Notes: generated from the letters alone by a model not told the origin. Positions 37,061 through 46,427 are shown, numbered from the stretch's first letter. The stretch: DNA of 64,000 bases from Mariprofundus aestuarium (GCF_002795805.1 NZ_CP018799.1:1357001-1421000), one strand, 5' to 3'. Numbers and translations are program-made.

Positions 37061-38303
37061 ATCTTAATGCCTCGGCAGGCGGCACGCTTGCGGCTCGCCA
37101 AGCAGGATAAAGTGTTGCCAAAACGCCCATAATTAGACTGATGATAACAATCACAGAGACCGACATGGGATCAATTTTCGATGGAATATGATCGATAAAA
37201 TAGACCTCTCCTGACATAAACTGGACACCGGTAATGGTCTCAATCCATGCCAGCAGCACATCAAGCTTCCATGCCAGCAGCAGCCCCAGAATTGCGCCGA
37301 CCAGCGTACCAATCCCGCTAAGCATGGTTCCCATCAGCATCACGATCCGCATAACAGAGAGGCGTGATGCTCCGATCGTTTTGAGAATCGCAATCTCCTT
37401 GCGCCGCTCCATCACCACCATCACCAGCGAGGCCACCATATTAAATACGGCCACCATAATGATCAGTGAGAGGATCACCCCCATGGCTACACGTTCGGTT
37501 TTAAGTGCATTAAAAAATGCGCGATTGCGTTGCTGCCAGTCAATCACCCATGCACCAGACGGCAGCGCCGATTTCACCTGACCGGCGACCTGGGATGCAA
37601 GTTCGCGATCATGCAGGAAAAGCTCAAGACCTGTCACCGCATCACCCATCCGGTTCAGGCGCTGAATAGCGGGAATCGGCGTAAGGATCACGCCCACATC
37701 ATACTCGTGAAACCCTGAGTCGAAGACACCTACCAGTGTAAAACCACGCATACGGGGGGCAGCACCCGAGGGGCTTATCCCTCCGGAAGGCGACATCAAA
37801 CGCACCTGGTCACCCAACTCCAGACCCAGTTTTCTAACCAGTGTTTTACCCATCACCACCTGAAACGGAGAACCTTCGGAGTTCACAAAACGGCCGCGGA
37901 TAATGTGCTGGGCGATATCGTCACTACGGGCCACATCCACCCCTTTAAGCAGGGCACCATAGGCACGTGCTCCGTAGGATGCCAACACCTGGCCCTGCAC
38001 ATAGGGCGCGGCACGTTCCACATCGGGAAGTGACTCCACCGTTTTCAACCATCCCCTCCACCCTTCCAGGGTATCACCGGGACCCTGCACATCGATGTGG
38101 GATGAGAAGCCGAGCATTTTGTCGCGAATCTCGCTTGCTGCCCCATTCATCACGGAGAGCACCACGATAAGGGTCATCACACCAATGGCGATACCAATAC
38201 CTGAACTCCAACTAATCAGCGAAACAAAACGCTCACTGCGACGAGAGCGCAAATAGCGGCGCGCCAACATCCATTCATGCGGTCTGAACAACCACTGCTT
38301 CAA
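37053..38303 (-). CDS. lolC: LolC/LolE-type lipoprotein-releasing permease
   Basis: A 416-residue permease with one N-terminal transmembrane helix (FVSLISWSSGIGIAIGVMTLIVVLSVMNGA), a large periplasmic domain, and three C-terminal helices around KTIGASRLSVMRIVMLMG (coupling motif). Only one permease gene is present here, so it may act as a homodimer (LolF type). It starts at TTG 38303 with AAGGAG 7 nt upstream; ATG 38270 is an alternative. Followed by lolD. Confidence 0.9.
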   Translation of the reverse strand: MKQWLFRPHEWMLARRYLRSRRSERFVSLISWSSGIGIAIGVMTLIVVLSVMNGAASEIRDKMLGFSSHIDVQGPGDTLEGWRGWLKTVESLPDVERAAPYVQGQVLASYGARAYGALLKGVDVARSDDIAQHIIRGRFVNSEGSPFQVVMGKTLVRKLGLELGDQVRLMSPSGGISPSGAAPRMRGFTLVGVFDSGFHEYDVGVILTPIPAIQRLNRMGDAVTGLELFLHDRELASQVAGQVKSALPSGAWVIDWQQRNRAFFNALKTERVAMGVILSLIIMVAVFNMVASLVMVVMERRKEIAILKTIGASRLSVMRIVMLMGTMLSGIGTLVGAILGLLLAWKLDVLLAWIETITGVQFMSGEVYFIDHIPSKIDPMSVSVIVIISLIMGVLATLYPAWRAASVPPAEALRYE

Positions 38304-38404
38304 GCTCTCACTCCTTCTACTGACAATAGATCTAGCACAACCCTAATCTTTCAGGACATGCAGCGCAGATACAAGCAGATATATGAGATCAACATGAGCA
38401 AGTG

Positions 38405-38564
38405 GCGCTAGCAGGCTGCCGGGACAAATGTTCAAAATCGGAGAAGAGCGGCGGAGAGCCGTGGCCGATTTTTAACATGCAGGATCGGGAACCCGAAGGG
38501 CAGGCTGGTTCCGGGGTGGTTTTCTTTCGTTCTTTCTTTGCCATCAAAGAAAGGGCAAGTGAAC
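38405..38564 (+). repeat. Dispersed structured repeat, copy C
   Basis: The fullest copy: GCTAGCAGGCTGCCGGGACA, AAAATCGG...CCGATTTT stem, ATCGGGAACCCGAAGGGCAG, then GGTTTTCTTTCGTTCTTTC and a CTTTCTTTG-CCAT-CAAAGAAAG hairpin, ending AAGTGAAC. It fills most of the 372-bp gap between lolC and lysS. Confidence 0.8.
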
Positions 38565-38642
38565 GTTGATTCACTTACAATCCCTTTGATTTGCTGTAGC
38601 TCAGTTAGTTACTATGATGATAATTCCAGAATTCCACGATGA

Positions 38643-38669
38643 ACAAAAAAAGGGCCCGAAGGCCCTTTT
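38643..38669 (-). terminator. Intrinsic terminator of lysS
   Basis: On the minus strand GGGCC-TTCG-GGCCC (extended by A:T pairs) is followed by seven or eight T residues. It ends 7 bp past the lysS stop. Confidence 0.9.
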
Positions 38670-38675
38670 CTAGAA

Positions 38676-40202
38676 TTACTCCGGTCTCATATGAGGGAAT
38701 AGAAGCACATCACGAATTGAGTGCTGACCGGTCAACATCATCACCAGTCGATCTACGCCAATACCTACACCTGCAGCAGGAGGCATACCGAACTCCAGCG
38801 CACGAAGGTAGTCCTCATCAATTCCGGCAGCTTCAAGGTCACCAGCAGCCTTGGCCTGAGCCTGAGCTACAAAACGACCACGCTGATCATCAGGATCATT
38901 CAGCTCGGAGAAACCGTTAGCGATTTCACGCCCTGCAACAAACAGTTCAAAACGATCCGTTACGGTTGGTTCATCATTGCTGCGGCGCGCCAAAGGTGAT
39001 ACATCAACAGGGTAATGAGTGATAAATGTCGGCTGATCCAGTTCAGGTTCAACAAACTCCTCAAACAGAGCTACCAGATAGTGGCCCGCCTTCCATGTGA
39101 TCAGCGGTTTGAAGTTTTCAATAACACGCATGCAGACCGTGGCCAGCAGCGCCTTATCGTTGGCGTGGCCGCGCACCTCTGGAAGCTTCTCAAACACAGA
39201 CTCATCAAGACGAATACGTCTGAACGGCTTGGAAAGGTCGATATCCACCCCTTCCCACTCCACCAGTGTCACACCAAGGCCATCACCGATCCCGCGAATT
39301 AACGCCTCGGTTGTATCCATGGCATCGGAGAAGTCAGCGTACGCCTGGTAGAACTCCACCATGGTAAATTCCGGGTTATGGGTAGCATCCAGCCCTTCAT
39401 TACGAAAGTTGCGGTTGATCTCAAAGACGCGCTCAAAACCACCAACCAGCAAACGCTTCAGGTAGAGCTCAGGCGCAATACGCAGAAACAGCTCCATATC
39501 CAGTGCATTGTGATGCGTGGTAAAAGGCCTTGCTGCCGCACCACCGGGCTGCGTCTGCAGCATTGGTGTTTCAACCTCGATAAAGTCGCGGGACTCAAGC
39601 CCCTGTCGCAACAGAGAAACCACTTTAGAGCGTGTCCTGAATGTTTCACGCGACTCAGGCGTAACCATCAGGTCAACATAACGCTGGCGATACCGGGTTT
39701 CGATATCAGAGAGTCCGTGCCACTTCTCCGGAAGCGGACGCAAACATTTTGACACCATCTCAATATGCGATACGCGAACAGAGAGCTCATCAGACTTGGT
39801 CCTGAAGAGAACACCCTCAGCACCCACGATATCACCCAGATCCCATTTTCTGGTCGGGTTATACACTTCGGGGCCACCAAGCTCGTCACGATTCAGGAAA
39901 AGCTGGATCCTGCCAGAACCATCCTGAATCTGGACAAAGCTGGACTTGCCCATAACGCGGTGAGCCATAATACGACCGGCTACAGAGACACGATGGCCGA
40001 CCTCTTCAAGATGAGAGGTGTCCTGATCTTCAAATCGCGCAAAAATTTCAGCGGTTGTGTGATCGGTTCGCCACGTGTTCGGGTACGCTTCACCAGCCTC
40101 GCGTATACGCTTCAGCTTTTCACGGCGAACCAGAATCTGCTCGGAGGTTTGTGCTGTAGCCTGAGGCTTCTGTGTGCCCGGCTCCACTACGTTGTCGCTC
40201 AT
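38676..40202 (-). CDS. lysS: Lysyl-tRNA synthetase (class II)
   Basis: A 508-residue class II enzyme: N-terminal OB-fold anticodon domain (GRIMAHRVMGKSSFVQIQDGSGR), motif 2 (FRNEGLDATHNPEFTMVEFYQAY), and motif 3 (GVGIGVDRLVMMLTG). It charges tRNA-Lys. 8 bp separate it from ndk upstream. Confidence 0.96.
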   Translation of the reverse strand: MSDNVVEPGTQKPQATAQTSEQILVRREKLKRIREAGEAYPNTWRTDHTTAEIFARFEDQDTSHLEEVGHRVSVAGRIMAHRVMGKSSFVQIQDGSGRIQLFLNRDELGGPEVYNPTRKWDLGDIVGAEGVLFRTKSDELSVRVSHIEMVSKCLRPLPEKWHGLSDIETRYRQRYVDLMVTPESRETFRTRSKVVSLLRQGLESRDFIEVETPMLQTQPGGAAARPFTTHHNALDMELFLRIAPELYLKRLLVGGFERVFEINRNFRNEGLDATHNPEFTMVEFYQAYADFSDAMDTTEALIRGIGDGLGVTLVEWEGVDIDLSKPFRRIRLDESVFEKLPEVRGHANDKALLATVCMRVIENFKPLITWKAGHYLVALFEEFVEPELDQPTFITHYPVDVSPLARRSNDEPTVTDRFELFVAGREIANGFSELNDPDDQRGRFVAQAQAKAAGDLEAAGIDEDYLRALEFGMPPAAGVGIGVDRLVMMLTGQHSIRDVLLFPHMRPE

Positions 40203-40210
40203 GTAGTATC

Positions 40211-40639
40211 TTATCCGCGGCTATGCAAATCCAGATCAGAAAAGAAGTATGAGATCTCGATCGCAGCATTCTCTTCTGAGTCGGAACCATGAACGGCATT
40301 GGAATCAATGGAGTCAGCATGGTCAGCACGGATCGTGCCGGCTTCAGCTTCTTTAGGGTTAGTTGCACCCATCAGCTGACGATTCAGTGGTACTGCATTC
40401 TTACCTTCCAGCACCAGGACCAGAACCGGGCCTGAACTAATGAATGCGCAAAGGTCTGCAAAAAATGGGCGGGCAGCATGAACGGCATAGAAACCACCGG
40501 CCTCGACTGCACTCAGGTGCACCATTTTAGCCGCAATAACAGAGAGTCCATTCTCTTCAAAACGGCGGATAATATCACCGATTACGTTCTTACCTACAGC
40601 ATCCGGCTTGATAATTGAAAGTGTGCGTTGAACTGGCAT
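40211..40639 (-). CDS. ndk: Nucleoside diphosphate kinase
   Basis: A 142-residue enzyme that phosphorylates NDPs. Motifs: [18 protein letters not shown] and the active-site His in NAVHGSDS. Starts at ATG 40639 with a GGGGGA site 8 nt upstream. Confidence 0.96.
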   Translation of the reverse strand: MPVQRTLSIIKPDAVGKNVIGDIIRRFEENGLSVIAAKMVHLSAVEAGGFYAVHAARPFFADLCAFISSGPVLVLVLEGKNAVPLNRQLMGATNPKEAEAGTIRADHADSIDSNAVHGSDSEENAAIEISYFFSDLDLHSRG

Positions 40640-40660
40640 TTAAGGAATCCCCCTTGATAA

Positions 40661-40684
40661 CCCTGCAGCTTCCCGCTGCGGGGT
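40661..40684. other. Hairpin between queC and ndk, no T-tract
   Basis: A 9-bp GC-rich stem (one T:G) in the queC-ndk gap. Could stabilise or weakly terminate the queC transcript; no clear terminator tail. Confidence 0.4.
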
Positions 40685-40777
40685 GCGGCACTCTAGAGGA
40701 GGTCATGCCAACTTCCAAGATTAAAAAACAGCTGGCTTAGATATAACAGACCAATGAAATATCTCGCCATAAAGCCG

Positions 40778-41464
40778 TCAGTGATCGGGATATGGTAGAG
40801 GATCAGAGATGCCGAGCTCGGCAAAACCGATCTTTCGGTAATGACAGGAGTCACAGTGACCACAAGGCATGCCATCGGAAAGCGGATCGTAGCAGGAGCG
40901 TGTCAGCCCGTAATCGAGACCCAGTTTGAGACCCATACTGATAATTTCGGACTTACCAAGGTTGATCAGTGGCGCTTCGATATCAAGCGTCCCTCCCTCT
41001 GCACCTATCTGGGTGCCAATGCGGGCGCAGCGGGCAAATGCCTCTAGAAACTCAGGCCGACAGTCGGGATAACCCGAGTAATCCACCACATTTGCTCCAA
41101 TCACCAGCTTGGTTGCCCCCACTGTTTCGGCAAGCCCTGCTGCCAGTGAGAGGAAAATCAGGTTTCGGGCTGGTACATAAGTTGTGGGAACCTCTGCTCC
41201 ACCCGCCTCATCCTTAGGTACAGGCATATCAGATGTAAGTGCAGAATGCCCAATCGTTCGCATATCCACAGAGATGGTCCGGTGATCCGTGACGCCAAAA
41301 AAGCGGGCGACATGCTCCGATGCCGCAAGCTCGATGCGGTGACGCTGACCATAGTCAAAAGCGACGGTATGGCACTGCCAGCCCATCTCTTTAACCGCCC
41401 ATGCCAGTGCGGTACTAGAATCAAGCCCACCCGATAACAGAACCACGGCTTTAGCCTTACTCAT
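40778..41464 (-). CDS. queC: QueC: 7-cyano-7-deazaguanine (preQ0) synthase
   Basis: A 228-residue ATP-dependent enzyme of queuosine synthesis. Motifs: VLLSGGLDSSTALAWA (PP-loop), YVPARNLIFLSLA, and the zinc site CYDPLSDGMPCGHCDSCHYR. Its ATG overlaps the queE stop (ATGA), so the two are coupled. Confidence 0.95.
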   Translation of the reverse strand: MSKAKAVVLLSGGLDSSTALAWAVKEMGWQCHTVAFDYGQRHRIELAASEHVARFFGVTDHRTISVDMRTIGHSALTSDMPVPKDEAGGAEVPTTYVPARNLIFLSLAAGLAETVGATKLVIGANVVDYSGYPDCRPEFLEAFARCARIGTQIGAEGGTLDIEAPLINLGKSEIISMGLKLGLDYGLTRSCYDPLSDGMPCGHCDSCHYRKIGFAELGISDPLPYPDH

Positions 41465-42126
41465 ACCCCGGTAGCCTCCGCACCCCAGATCACCTTGTGC
41501 AGCTGCAGCTGCATACGCGCAGGCAGATGGTCTTCAAGTATCCATGCACACAGATCGCTGGCTGAGACCTCACCCCACGAAGTGGAAAGAAGTGGCGGCA
41601 CATCATCACCACCCAGCTCATGGCTTCGGATAAAGTCGCGAGACCACTCATAATCACTACGGTTACAGATAACGAATTTAATCTCATCCCCTGCCCTGAG
41701 CAACTTCAGGTTATCCAGCTGGTTCCTCTCAACCTCACCACTGCCAGGGGTTTTAATATCGACAATCCGACGTACACCATCAGGCACCCCGGCAACAGAG
41801 TAAGCACCGGATGTCTCAAGCTGCACCTCGACACCGAGAGCCAGCAGCCGTTCAAGAAGCTTTATACAGTTTCGCTGCGCAAGAGGCTCACCTCCAGTCA
41901 CAAGTACCAGCGGGCGCCCTCGCTGCTGCACATCATCAATGATCTGATCGATATCCATCCACGCGCCGCTATCTGTAGGAATAGCCTGCGTGGTATCGCA
42001 GTAGAGGCAGCGTAGCGGGCAGCCAGCCAGCCGGATAAAGGTGCACGGCATGCCAGCCAGAGTACTTTCGCCCTGTACACTGTCGTAAATTTCATGAATG
42101 CGTAAGCGTGAAACTGAAGTGATTAT
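41461..42126 (-). CDS. queE: QueE: 7-carboxy-7-deazaguanine synthase, apparently starting at AUA
   Basis: A radical SAM enzyme (step before QueC) with the cluster motif CPLRCLYCDTT and GGEPL. The first canonical start in frame is ATG 42051, but that would cut off the conserved HEIYDSVQGESTLAGMP, which is encoded upstream. From the TAA (about 42149-42147) to 42051 there is no ATG, GTG or TTG. ATA at 42126 has GGAG (42138-42135) 8 nt upstream, gives a 221-residue protein of normal length (MITSVSRLRIHEIYDS...), and overlaps the cpoB stop as ATAA, which is the usual ATGA with G changed to A. I annotate AUA as start; a sequence error is the alternative. Confidence 0.85.
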   Translation of the reverse strand: MITSVSRLRIHEIYDSVQGESTLAGMPCTFIRLAGCPLRCLYCDTTQAIPTDSGAWMDIDQIIDDVQQRGRPLVLVTGGEPLAQRNCIKLLERLLALGVEVQLETSGAYSVAGVPDGVRRIVDIKTPGSGEVERNQLDNLKLLRAGDEIKFVICNRSDYEWSRDFIRSHELGGDDVPPLLSTSWGEVSASDLCAWILEDHLPARMQLQLHKVIWGAEATGV

Positions 42127-43052
42127 TGCGGTTTCTCCACAGACGGGTTTTTACCCTGCCTCTTTTCACCTGAGCTATCGCTCTTCTTCTCAGGTGAACT
42201 TTCATCCTGCTTCTTCTCGAGTGCGCTTTCCACCTTCTGGATATCAGCAAGTGCAGCCTGAGCCTGTTCAGCAAGAGTGCTTTCGGGATGTTCATTGATC
42301 AAACGACTATAGTATCCTGCAGCGGCCTTTTTACTGTTCGACATCTCGGATAGCTGTCCAAGCTTCAGTAGCGCGGCAGCATGTTTAACACTATCCGGAT
42401 AATGGTCGGCCACATATTTAAATGCATGCAGTGCATTCTCGAGCGCCTGCTGCGAAATCCGTGTCTCCCCCAGCCAGAACCATGCCTGGTCTGCATACTC
42501 ACCATCAGGAAAAACATCCAGCTGTTCATTAAAGCCTCTGGAAGCCTCATCGAAGCGACCACTCTTCAAAGCCAGATAGGCTGCGGTATAGGCATTCTTT
42601 TCAGCCTCTGCCTGTGCTCCCCTGTCGGTAAACTGTTCGGACTTGGTGGTGACTGGTGGTGTTTCAGGCGCCTTAACAGGCGTGGTCCTGTGCATTGATG
42701 GTACACCCTGCTCTGCCTCCGGAACGGGCTTCACTACCGGCTTGGGTATCACTCTTCTCTTGCGGTGAAACTTTTCGATGCGTGCAGTCAGCGCATCTAT
42801 CTGGGCCTGTTGCGTCCGGTTAACCTTTTCCAGGTCCTTCAGCCGCTTGCTCACCTTAAGGGCATCCAACTCATCCAGCTTCAGTGTGTTCGCCTGAACT
42901 TCAGCATCAACTCTATCCTGAGAAACCTTGATCGCCTCGATGGAAGCGGTAGTGGCTTCCCTCTCCTGCTCCCAGGTGATTCCGGGCTTCTCTTTTGCGC
43001 ACGAACTCAATGTTAGCGCACACAACAAAAGAACGGCCATTGGTAAAACCAA
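42123..43052 (-). CDS. cpoB: CpoB/YbgF: Tol-Pal-associated TPR protein
   Basis: A ~309-residue exported protein: a signal sequence with lipobox LTLSSC, a coiled-coil (residues ~25-95; WEQEREATTASIEAIK), a Pro-rich linker, then TPR repeats (AYLALKSGRFDEASRGF, ADQAWFWLGETRISQQALENALHAFKYVADHYPDS) and a Lys/Glu tail. The YbgF name follows its place after tolB-pal. E. coli CpoB lacks the lipobox, so this is a lipid-anchored variant. Start: TTG 43052 (AGAGG 6 nt upstream); ATG 43040 is the alternative. The frame reaches 43202, inside pal. Confidence 0.85.
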   Translation of the reverse strand: MVLPMAVLLLCALTLSSCAKEKPGITWEQEREATTASIEAIKVSQDRVDAEVQANTLKLDELDALKVSKRLKDLEKVNRTQQAQIDALTARIEKFHRKRRVIPKPVVKPVPEAEQGVPSMHRTTPVKAPETPPVTTKSEQFTDRGAQAEAEKNAYTAAYLALKSGRFDEASRGFNEQLDVFPDGEYADQAWFWLGETRISQQALENALHAFKYVADHYPDSVKHAAALLKLGQLSEMSNSKKAAAGYYSRLINEHPESTLAEQAQAALADIQKVESALEKKQDESSPEKKSDSSGEKRQGKNPSVEKPQ

Positions 43053-43083
43053 TGGCCGCCTCTCTACTCCAGTGCTAATTGAA

Positions 43084-43572
43084 TTAACGGGTGACAATGT
43101 CACCACGACGGTTCTGAGCCCAGCAAGCTTCGCCAGTATCCTGGCACGCAGGACGCTCTTCACCGAAGGAGACTGTATCGATGCGTTCAGCAGCCACACC
43201 ACGTGAGATCAGGAAATCACGGACACTGTCAGCACGACGCTGGCCCAGAGCCAGATTGTACTCGCGGCTACCGCGCTCATCACAGTTACCTTCAACAGTA
43301 GCATTCACAGCACCATTGGCATTCAGCCATGCAGCATTCGCATCCAGTGTCGCCCTTGCGGCGGCATCTAGGTCGGACTGGTCAAATGCAAAGTAAACAG
43401 CATTGCTGGATGGCTTCGCTACGGTCTCCACAACCGGCTGCACTTCCTGTACAACCTCTGCTGGTTTTTCCTGTGGAGCAACTTCAACTTTCTTCTGACA
43501 ACCGGCAAAGAGCAATCCAGCCGATGCGATAGCAATCAGTAACAACTGTTTTTTTGAGCGATTGAAATTCAT
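43084..43572 (-). CDS. pal: Pal: peptidoglycan-associated lipoprotein
   Basis: A 162-residue outer-membrane lipoprotein with lipobox LLFAGC and an OmpA-C domain (VYFAFDQSDLDAAARATLDANAAWL, VEGNCDERGSREYNLALGQRRADSV) that binds meso-DAP peptidoglycan. Member of the Tol-Pal system with TolB upstream. The C-terminus contains extra Cys (ACQDTGEACW). Confidence 0.95.
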   Translation of the reverse strand: MNFNRSKKQLLLIAIASAGLLFAGCQKKVEVAPQEKPAEVVQEVQPVVETVAKPSSNAVYFAFDQSDLDAAARATLDANAAWLNANGAVNATVEGNCDERGSREYNLALGQRRADSVRDFLISRGVAAERIDTVSFGEERPACQDTGEACWAQNRRGDIVTR

Positions 43573-43644
43573 AATTTTCTCCCTTAGCGCTTCTAATTAG
43601 CGTATAGTGACATTCACTTGTTTCTAGTCAACAAGCGAAACTAT

Positions 43645-43660
43645 ACCGCGATTATAACAT
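43645..43660 (-). promoter_or_regulatory. Possible extended -10 promoter for pal-cpoB
   Basis: On the minus strand TGTTATAAT (43659-43651) is an extended -10 with TATAAT, about 80 bp before the pal ATG, in the 185-bp tolB-pal gap. A weaker TTGACT-N19-TATACG pair lies closer (43631-43601). No -35 matches well. Confidence 0.4.
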
Positions 43661-43757
43661 CTACATGTGATATGTGCCACAAACCCTGGGAGGTTTATTT
43701 TCATATGCCTGCCAATCACTCAATGGCAGAGCAGCATTAATAAAACCAGATACGCGA

Positions 43758-45023
43758 TCAGTGACGTGACCAGGCTGGGTCAGATGCATCAATTGCAGGC
43801 GAGGTAATAGGCTCGCTCCGCCCACCCCAGCTGGGCACCCGGTAAACGCGTCGAATCCTGTGCTCCTCAGCTGAGAAGAGAATCATCTGCCCATTGGGGG
43901 ACCATGAAGGCGACTCCACCCTCTGACCCGCTACCAGATAGCGGATATCGCTACCATCGGGACGCACCGTTGTTACAGCATAGGACCAGTTCTTCAATGA
44001 AATCATTGCGATGCGATCCCCATTCGGCGACCAGGCTGGCGAGGTATTATAACTACCCTGAGTACTGACCAGCTGCACTGGGCCACCACTAACCGCCTTA
44101 CGATAGACCTGAGGCTGCCCACTGCGATTGCTGACAAAGGCAATCCATTTACCATCCGGTGACCAGGTTGGCGTGGTATCGATCCCCTCGTGATGGGTAA
44201 AGCGGCGCCAAGTATCCTTCTTGATGTCGTAGATGTGGATGTCGGTATTCCCTGTACTGTGAGACAACGTAGCAGCCACATAGCGGCCATCGTGTGAAAA
44301 CTCAGGGGTACTATTCAACCCTTTGAATTCACCAAAAGCAGTGCGGGACCCGGTCTTCAGGTCGAAAAACTCAAGCCGCGGACGATTACCCACATAGGTA
44401 TTGAGAGCAACCCTCTGTCCATCCGGAGACCAGTCTGGTGAAAGAAGCAGCGTGAAGTTTTTTCCAACTACCTGCCTGTTGGCCCCATCCTGATCCATGT
44501 AAATCAGATCGGAAGATTCGCCGCGCTTGTCCACATAGAGAACATGACTGGTGAAATATCCGGGAATGCCAAGAGCGGCACTGTAAATCTGATCAGCCAC
44601 CCGATGAGCAAACCTGCGAACCTGTGTCAGCCCGCCCTCAACATTTACCGAAGCCAGCTGCTTGGCCCTGAACAGGTCATAAACCCTGACCTCCGCCTTC
44701 CATAGTTCCCCTTCCCTGCGCAGGTTGCAAAGCGCGAGGATATCCGCACCAACAATACGCCAGTCTCCGTACTCCACCTTCGTCCAGCTATCCTCGAAGG
44801 TCGCCAGATAGGCCAGAGGGTCGATTACCTTGAATGACTGGCTGGACTGAAGATCATTCGTGACCACGCCATTGAAGAGCTTAAGATCATTTCCACCGTC
44901 CTCTGCAGAAACCAGCAGCCCCACCTGAAGTGGCCGGTAACCTGACTGATAGATATCAAACTCGGCAGCAGAAAGAGAAAACGCGAAGGAGAAAAAGAAT
45001 AGAAAAAACAGTGGTAGACGCAT
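43758..45023 (-). CDS. tolB: TolB: Tol-Pal translocation protein
   Basis: A 421-residue periplasmic protein: signal peptide (LFFLFFFSFAFSLSAAEFD), an N-terminal alpha/beta domain, then a six-bladed beta-propeller of repeated SPDWSPDGQRVAL, TPEFSHDGRYVAA and TSPAWSPNGDRIA units. Binds Pal and TolA for outer-membrane integrity and constriction. Upstream tolQRA are not visible. Confidence 0.95.
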   Translation of the reverse strand: MRLPLFFLFFFSFAFSLSAAEFDIYQSGYRPLQVGLLVSAEDGGNDLKLFNGVVTNDLQSSQSFKVIDPLAYLATFEDSWTKVEYGDWRIVGADILALCNLRREGELWKAEVRVYDLFRAKQLASVNVEGGLTQVRRFAHRVADQIYSAALGIPGYFTSHVLYVDKRGESSDLIYMDQDGANRQVVGKNFTLLLSPDWSPDGQRVALNTYVGNRPRLEFFDLKTGSRTAFGEFKGLNSTPEFSHDGRYVAATLSHSTGNTDIHIYDIKKDTWRRFTHHEGIDTTPTWSPDGKWIAFVSNRSGQPQVYRKAVSGGPVQLVSTQGSYNTSPAWSPNGDRIAMISLKNWSYAVTTVRPDGSDIRYLVAGQRVESPSWSPNGQMILFSAEEHRIRRVYRVPSWGGRSEPITSPAIDASDPAWSRH

Positions 45024-45085
45024 GCCTGCTTTCTAACGTTTGCACCAACTGAAAACAAGAGACGGATGATAGCCCTTAAGTGAAC

Positions 45086-45110
45086 CGGGCCCGCCATAAT
45101 GACGGGCCCG
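45086..45110 (-). terminator. Hairpin after the amt operon (no T-tract)
   Basis: Two copies of CGGGCCCG (45086-45093 and 45103-45110) pair over 8 bp. It lies about 50 bp past the last amt stop. The weak U-tract makes it a poor intrinsic terminator. Confidence 0.35.
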
Positions 45111-45157
45111 TAACAGCTTCTATTAAATCAGGGAGCAGACTTATTCAGAGCCTGCGA

Positions 45158-46369
45158 TCAGTGATTCACCATATCCTGCTCAGGGTTGGCACTGATGTTA
45201 TGGATGGCAAGATCCGCGCCCATATACTCATCCTCTTCGGAGAGCCTGATACCAACAACCTTTTTAATGACACCATAGACAACAAACCCGGCAGCCAGTG
45301 CAATAGCCACACCGGTCAGCGTACCCACCAGCTGAGCCATGAATGTCACGCCACCAGCACCACCCAGAGCGGTCGATCCAAAGACACCTGCAGCCACACC
45401 ACCCCAGGCACCAGCACCGCCATGCAGCGGCACTACACCCAGCACATCATCAACCTTCAGCTTATTCTGAATAAATTCGAATCCCATCACGAATCCGGCG
45501 CCTGCCACCACACCGATGACCAGTGCACCGATCGGATGCACGATATCGGAACCGGCACAGATCGCCACCAGACCAGCAAGCGCCCCATTATGAACGAAAC
45601 CCGGGTCATTTTTCCCTGCCACCAGTGCTGCAAGCAGACCACCAACCATGGCCAGTAGTGAGTTGATCGCCACTAGTCCTGACACGCCTTCGACATTGCC
45701 CGCACTCATCACATTAAAACCGAACCAGCCGACACAGAGTATCCACGAACCCAGTGCCAGAAACGGGATATTAGACGGAAGAATTGCCTGTACACGCCCA
45801 TCCCGGCCATAACGCCCTTTACGGGCCCCAAGCATCACAACTGCACCGAGGGCCAGGCAGCCACCCATAGCGTGTACCACAACAGAACCTGCAAAATCAT
45901 GAAAAGCAGCACCAAAGTTTGCCTCCAACCACGCCTGATAACCGAAATTTCCATTCCAGATCATACCTTCGTAAAATGGATAAATCAGAGCCACCAGCAC
46001 AACTGTTGCCATTGCGTTAGGCCAGAACCTGACGCGTTCAGTGATACCACCTGAGATAATGGCCGGGATGGCGGCGGCAAAGGTGAGAAGAAAGAAGAAG
46101 TGCACCATTTCGTAACCGTTGCTGATGCCACCAATACTGTTCAGTTGTGATACCGGGGCAAAAAAGTTAATCCCGTATGCGACTGCAAAACCAATAAAGA
46201 AATAGGCAACTGTGGAGAGGCCGAAGTCCGTAATCACACGCACCAGCGCATTCACCTGATTTTTTTTGCGCACCGTACCCGCCTCAAGAAAGGCGAAGCC
46301 TGCATGCATCGCCAGCACCATGGCTGCACCCATGGTGAGAAAAAATACATCAAAACCTGCTGTGTTCAT
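45158..46369 (-). CDS. amt: Ammonium transporter (Amt), second copy
   Basis: A 403-residue, 11-helix Amt/Rh protein: GFAFLEAGTVRKKN, FAGSVVVHAMGG, GWFGFN and VPLHGGAGAWGGVAAG (the His pair of the pore). NH4+/NH3 uptake. Start ATG 46369 (MNTAGFDVFF) with GGGAG 11 nt upstream; the open frame to 46501 has no homology. It has no signal-sized extra N-terminus, and the C-tail EEDEYMGADL lies in the cytoplasm for PII binding. Confidence 0.93.
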   Translation of the reverse strand: MNTAGFDVFFLTMGAAMVLAMHAGFAFLEAGTVRKKNQVNALVRVITDFGLSTVAYFFIGFAVAYGINFFAPVSQLNSIGGISNGYEMVHFFFLLTFAAAIPAIISGGITERVRFWPNAMATVVLVALIYPFYEGMIWNGNFGYQAWLEANFGAAFHDFAGSVVVHAMGGCLALGAVVMLGARKGRYGRDGRVQAILPSNIPFLALGSWILCVGWFGFNVMSAGNVEGVSGLVAINSLLAMVGGLLAALVAGKNDPGFVHNGALAGLVAICAGSDIVHPIGALVIGVVAGAGFVMGFEFIQNKLKVDDVLGVVPLHGGAGAWGGVAAGVFGSTALGGAGGVTFMAQLVGTLTGVAIALAAGFVVYGVIKKVVGIRLSEEDEYMGADLAIHNISANPEQDMVNH

Positions 46370-46427
46370 TTTAAATTCAACTCCCTGATTATAATGCGAA
46401 TTATTACCCTTACTTATTAACAAATAA

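Noticed and set aside
42051-42051. ATG 42051 as the queE start
   Set aside because: It would remove conserved N-terminal residues that are encoded upstream.
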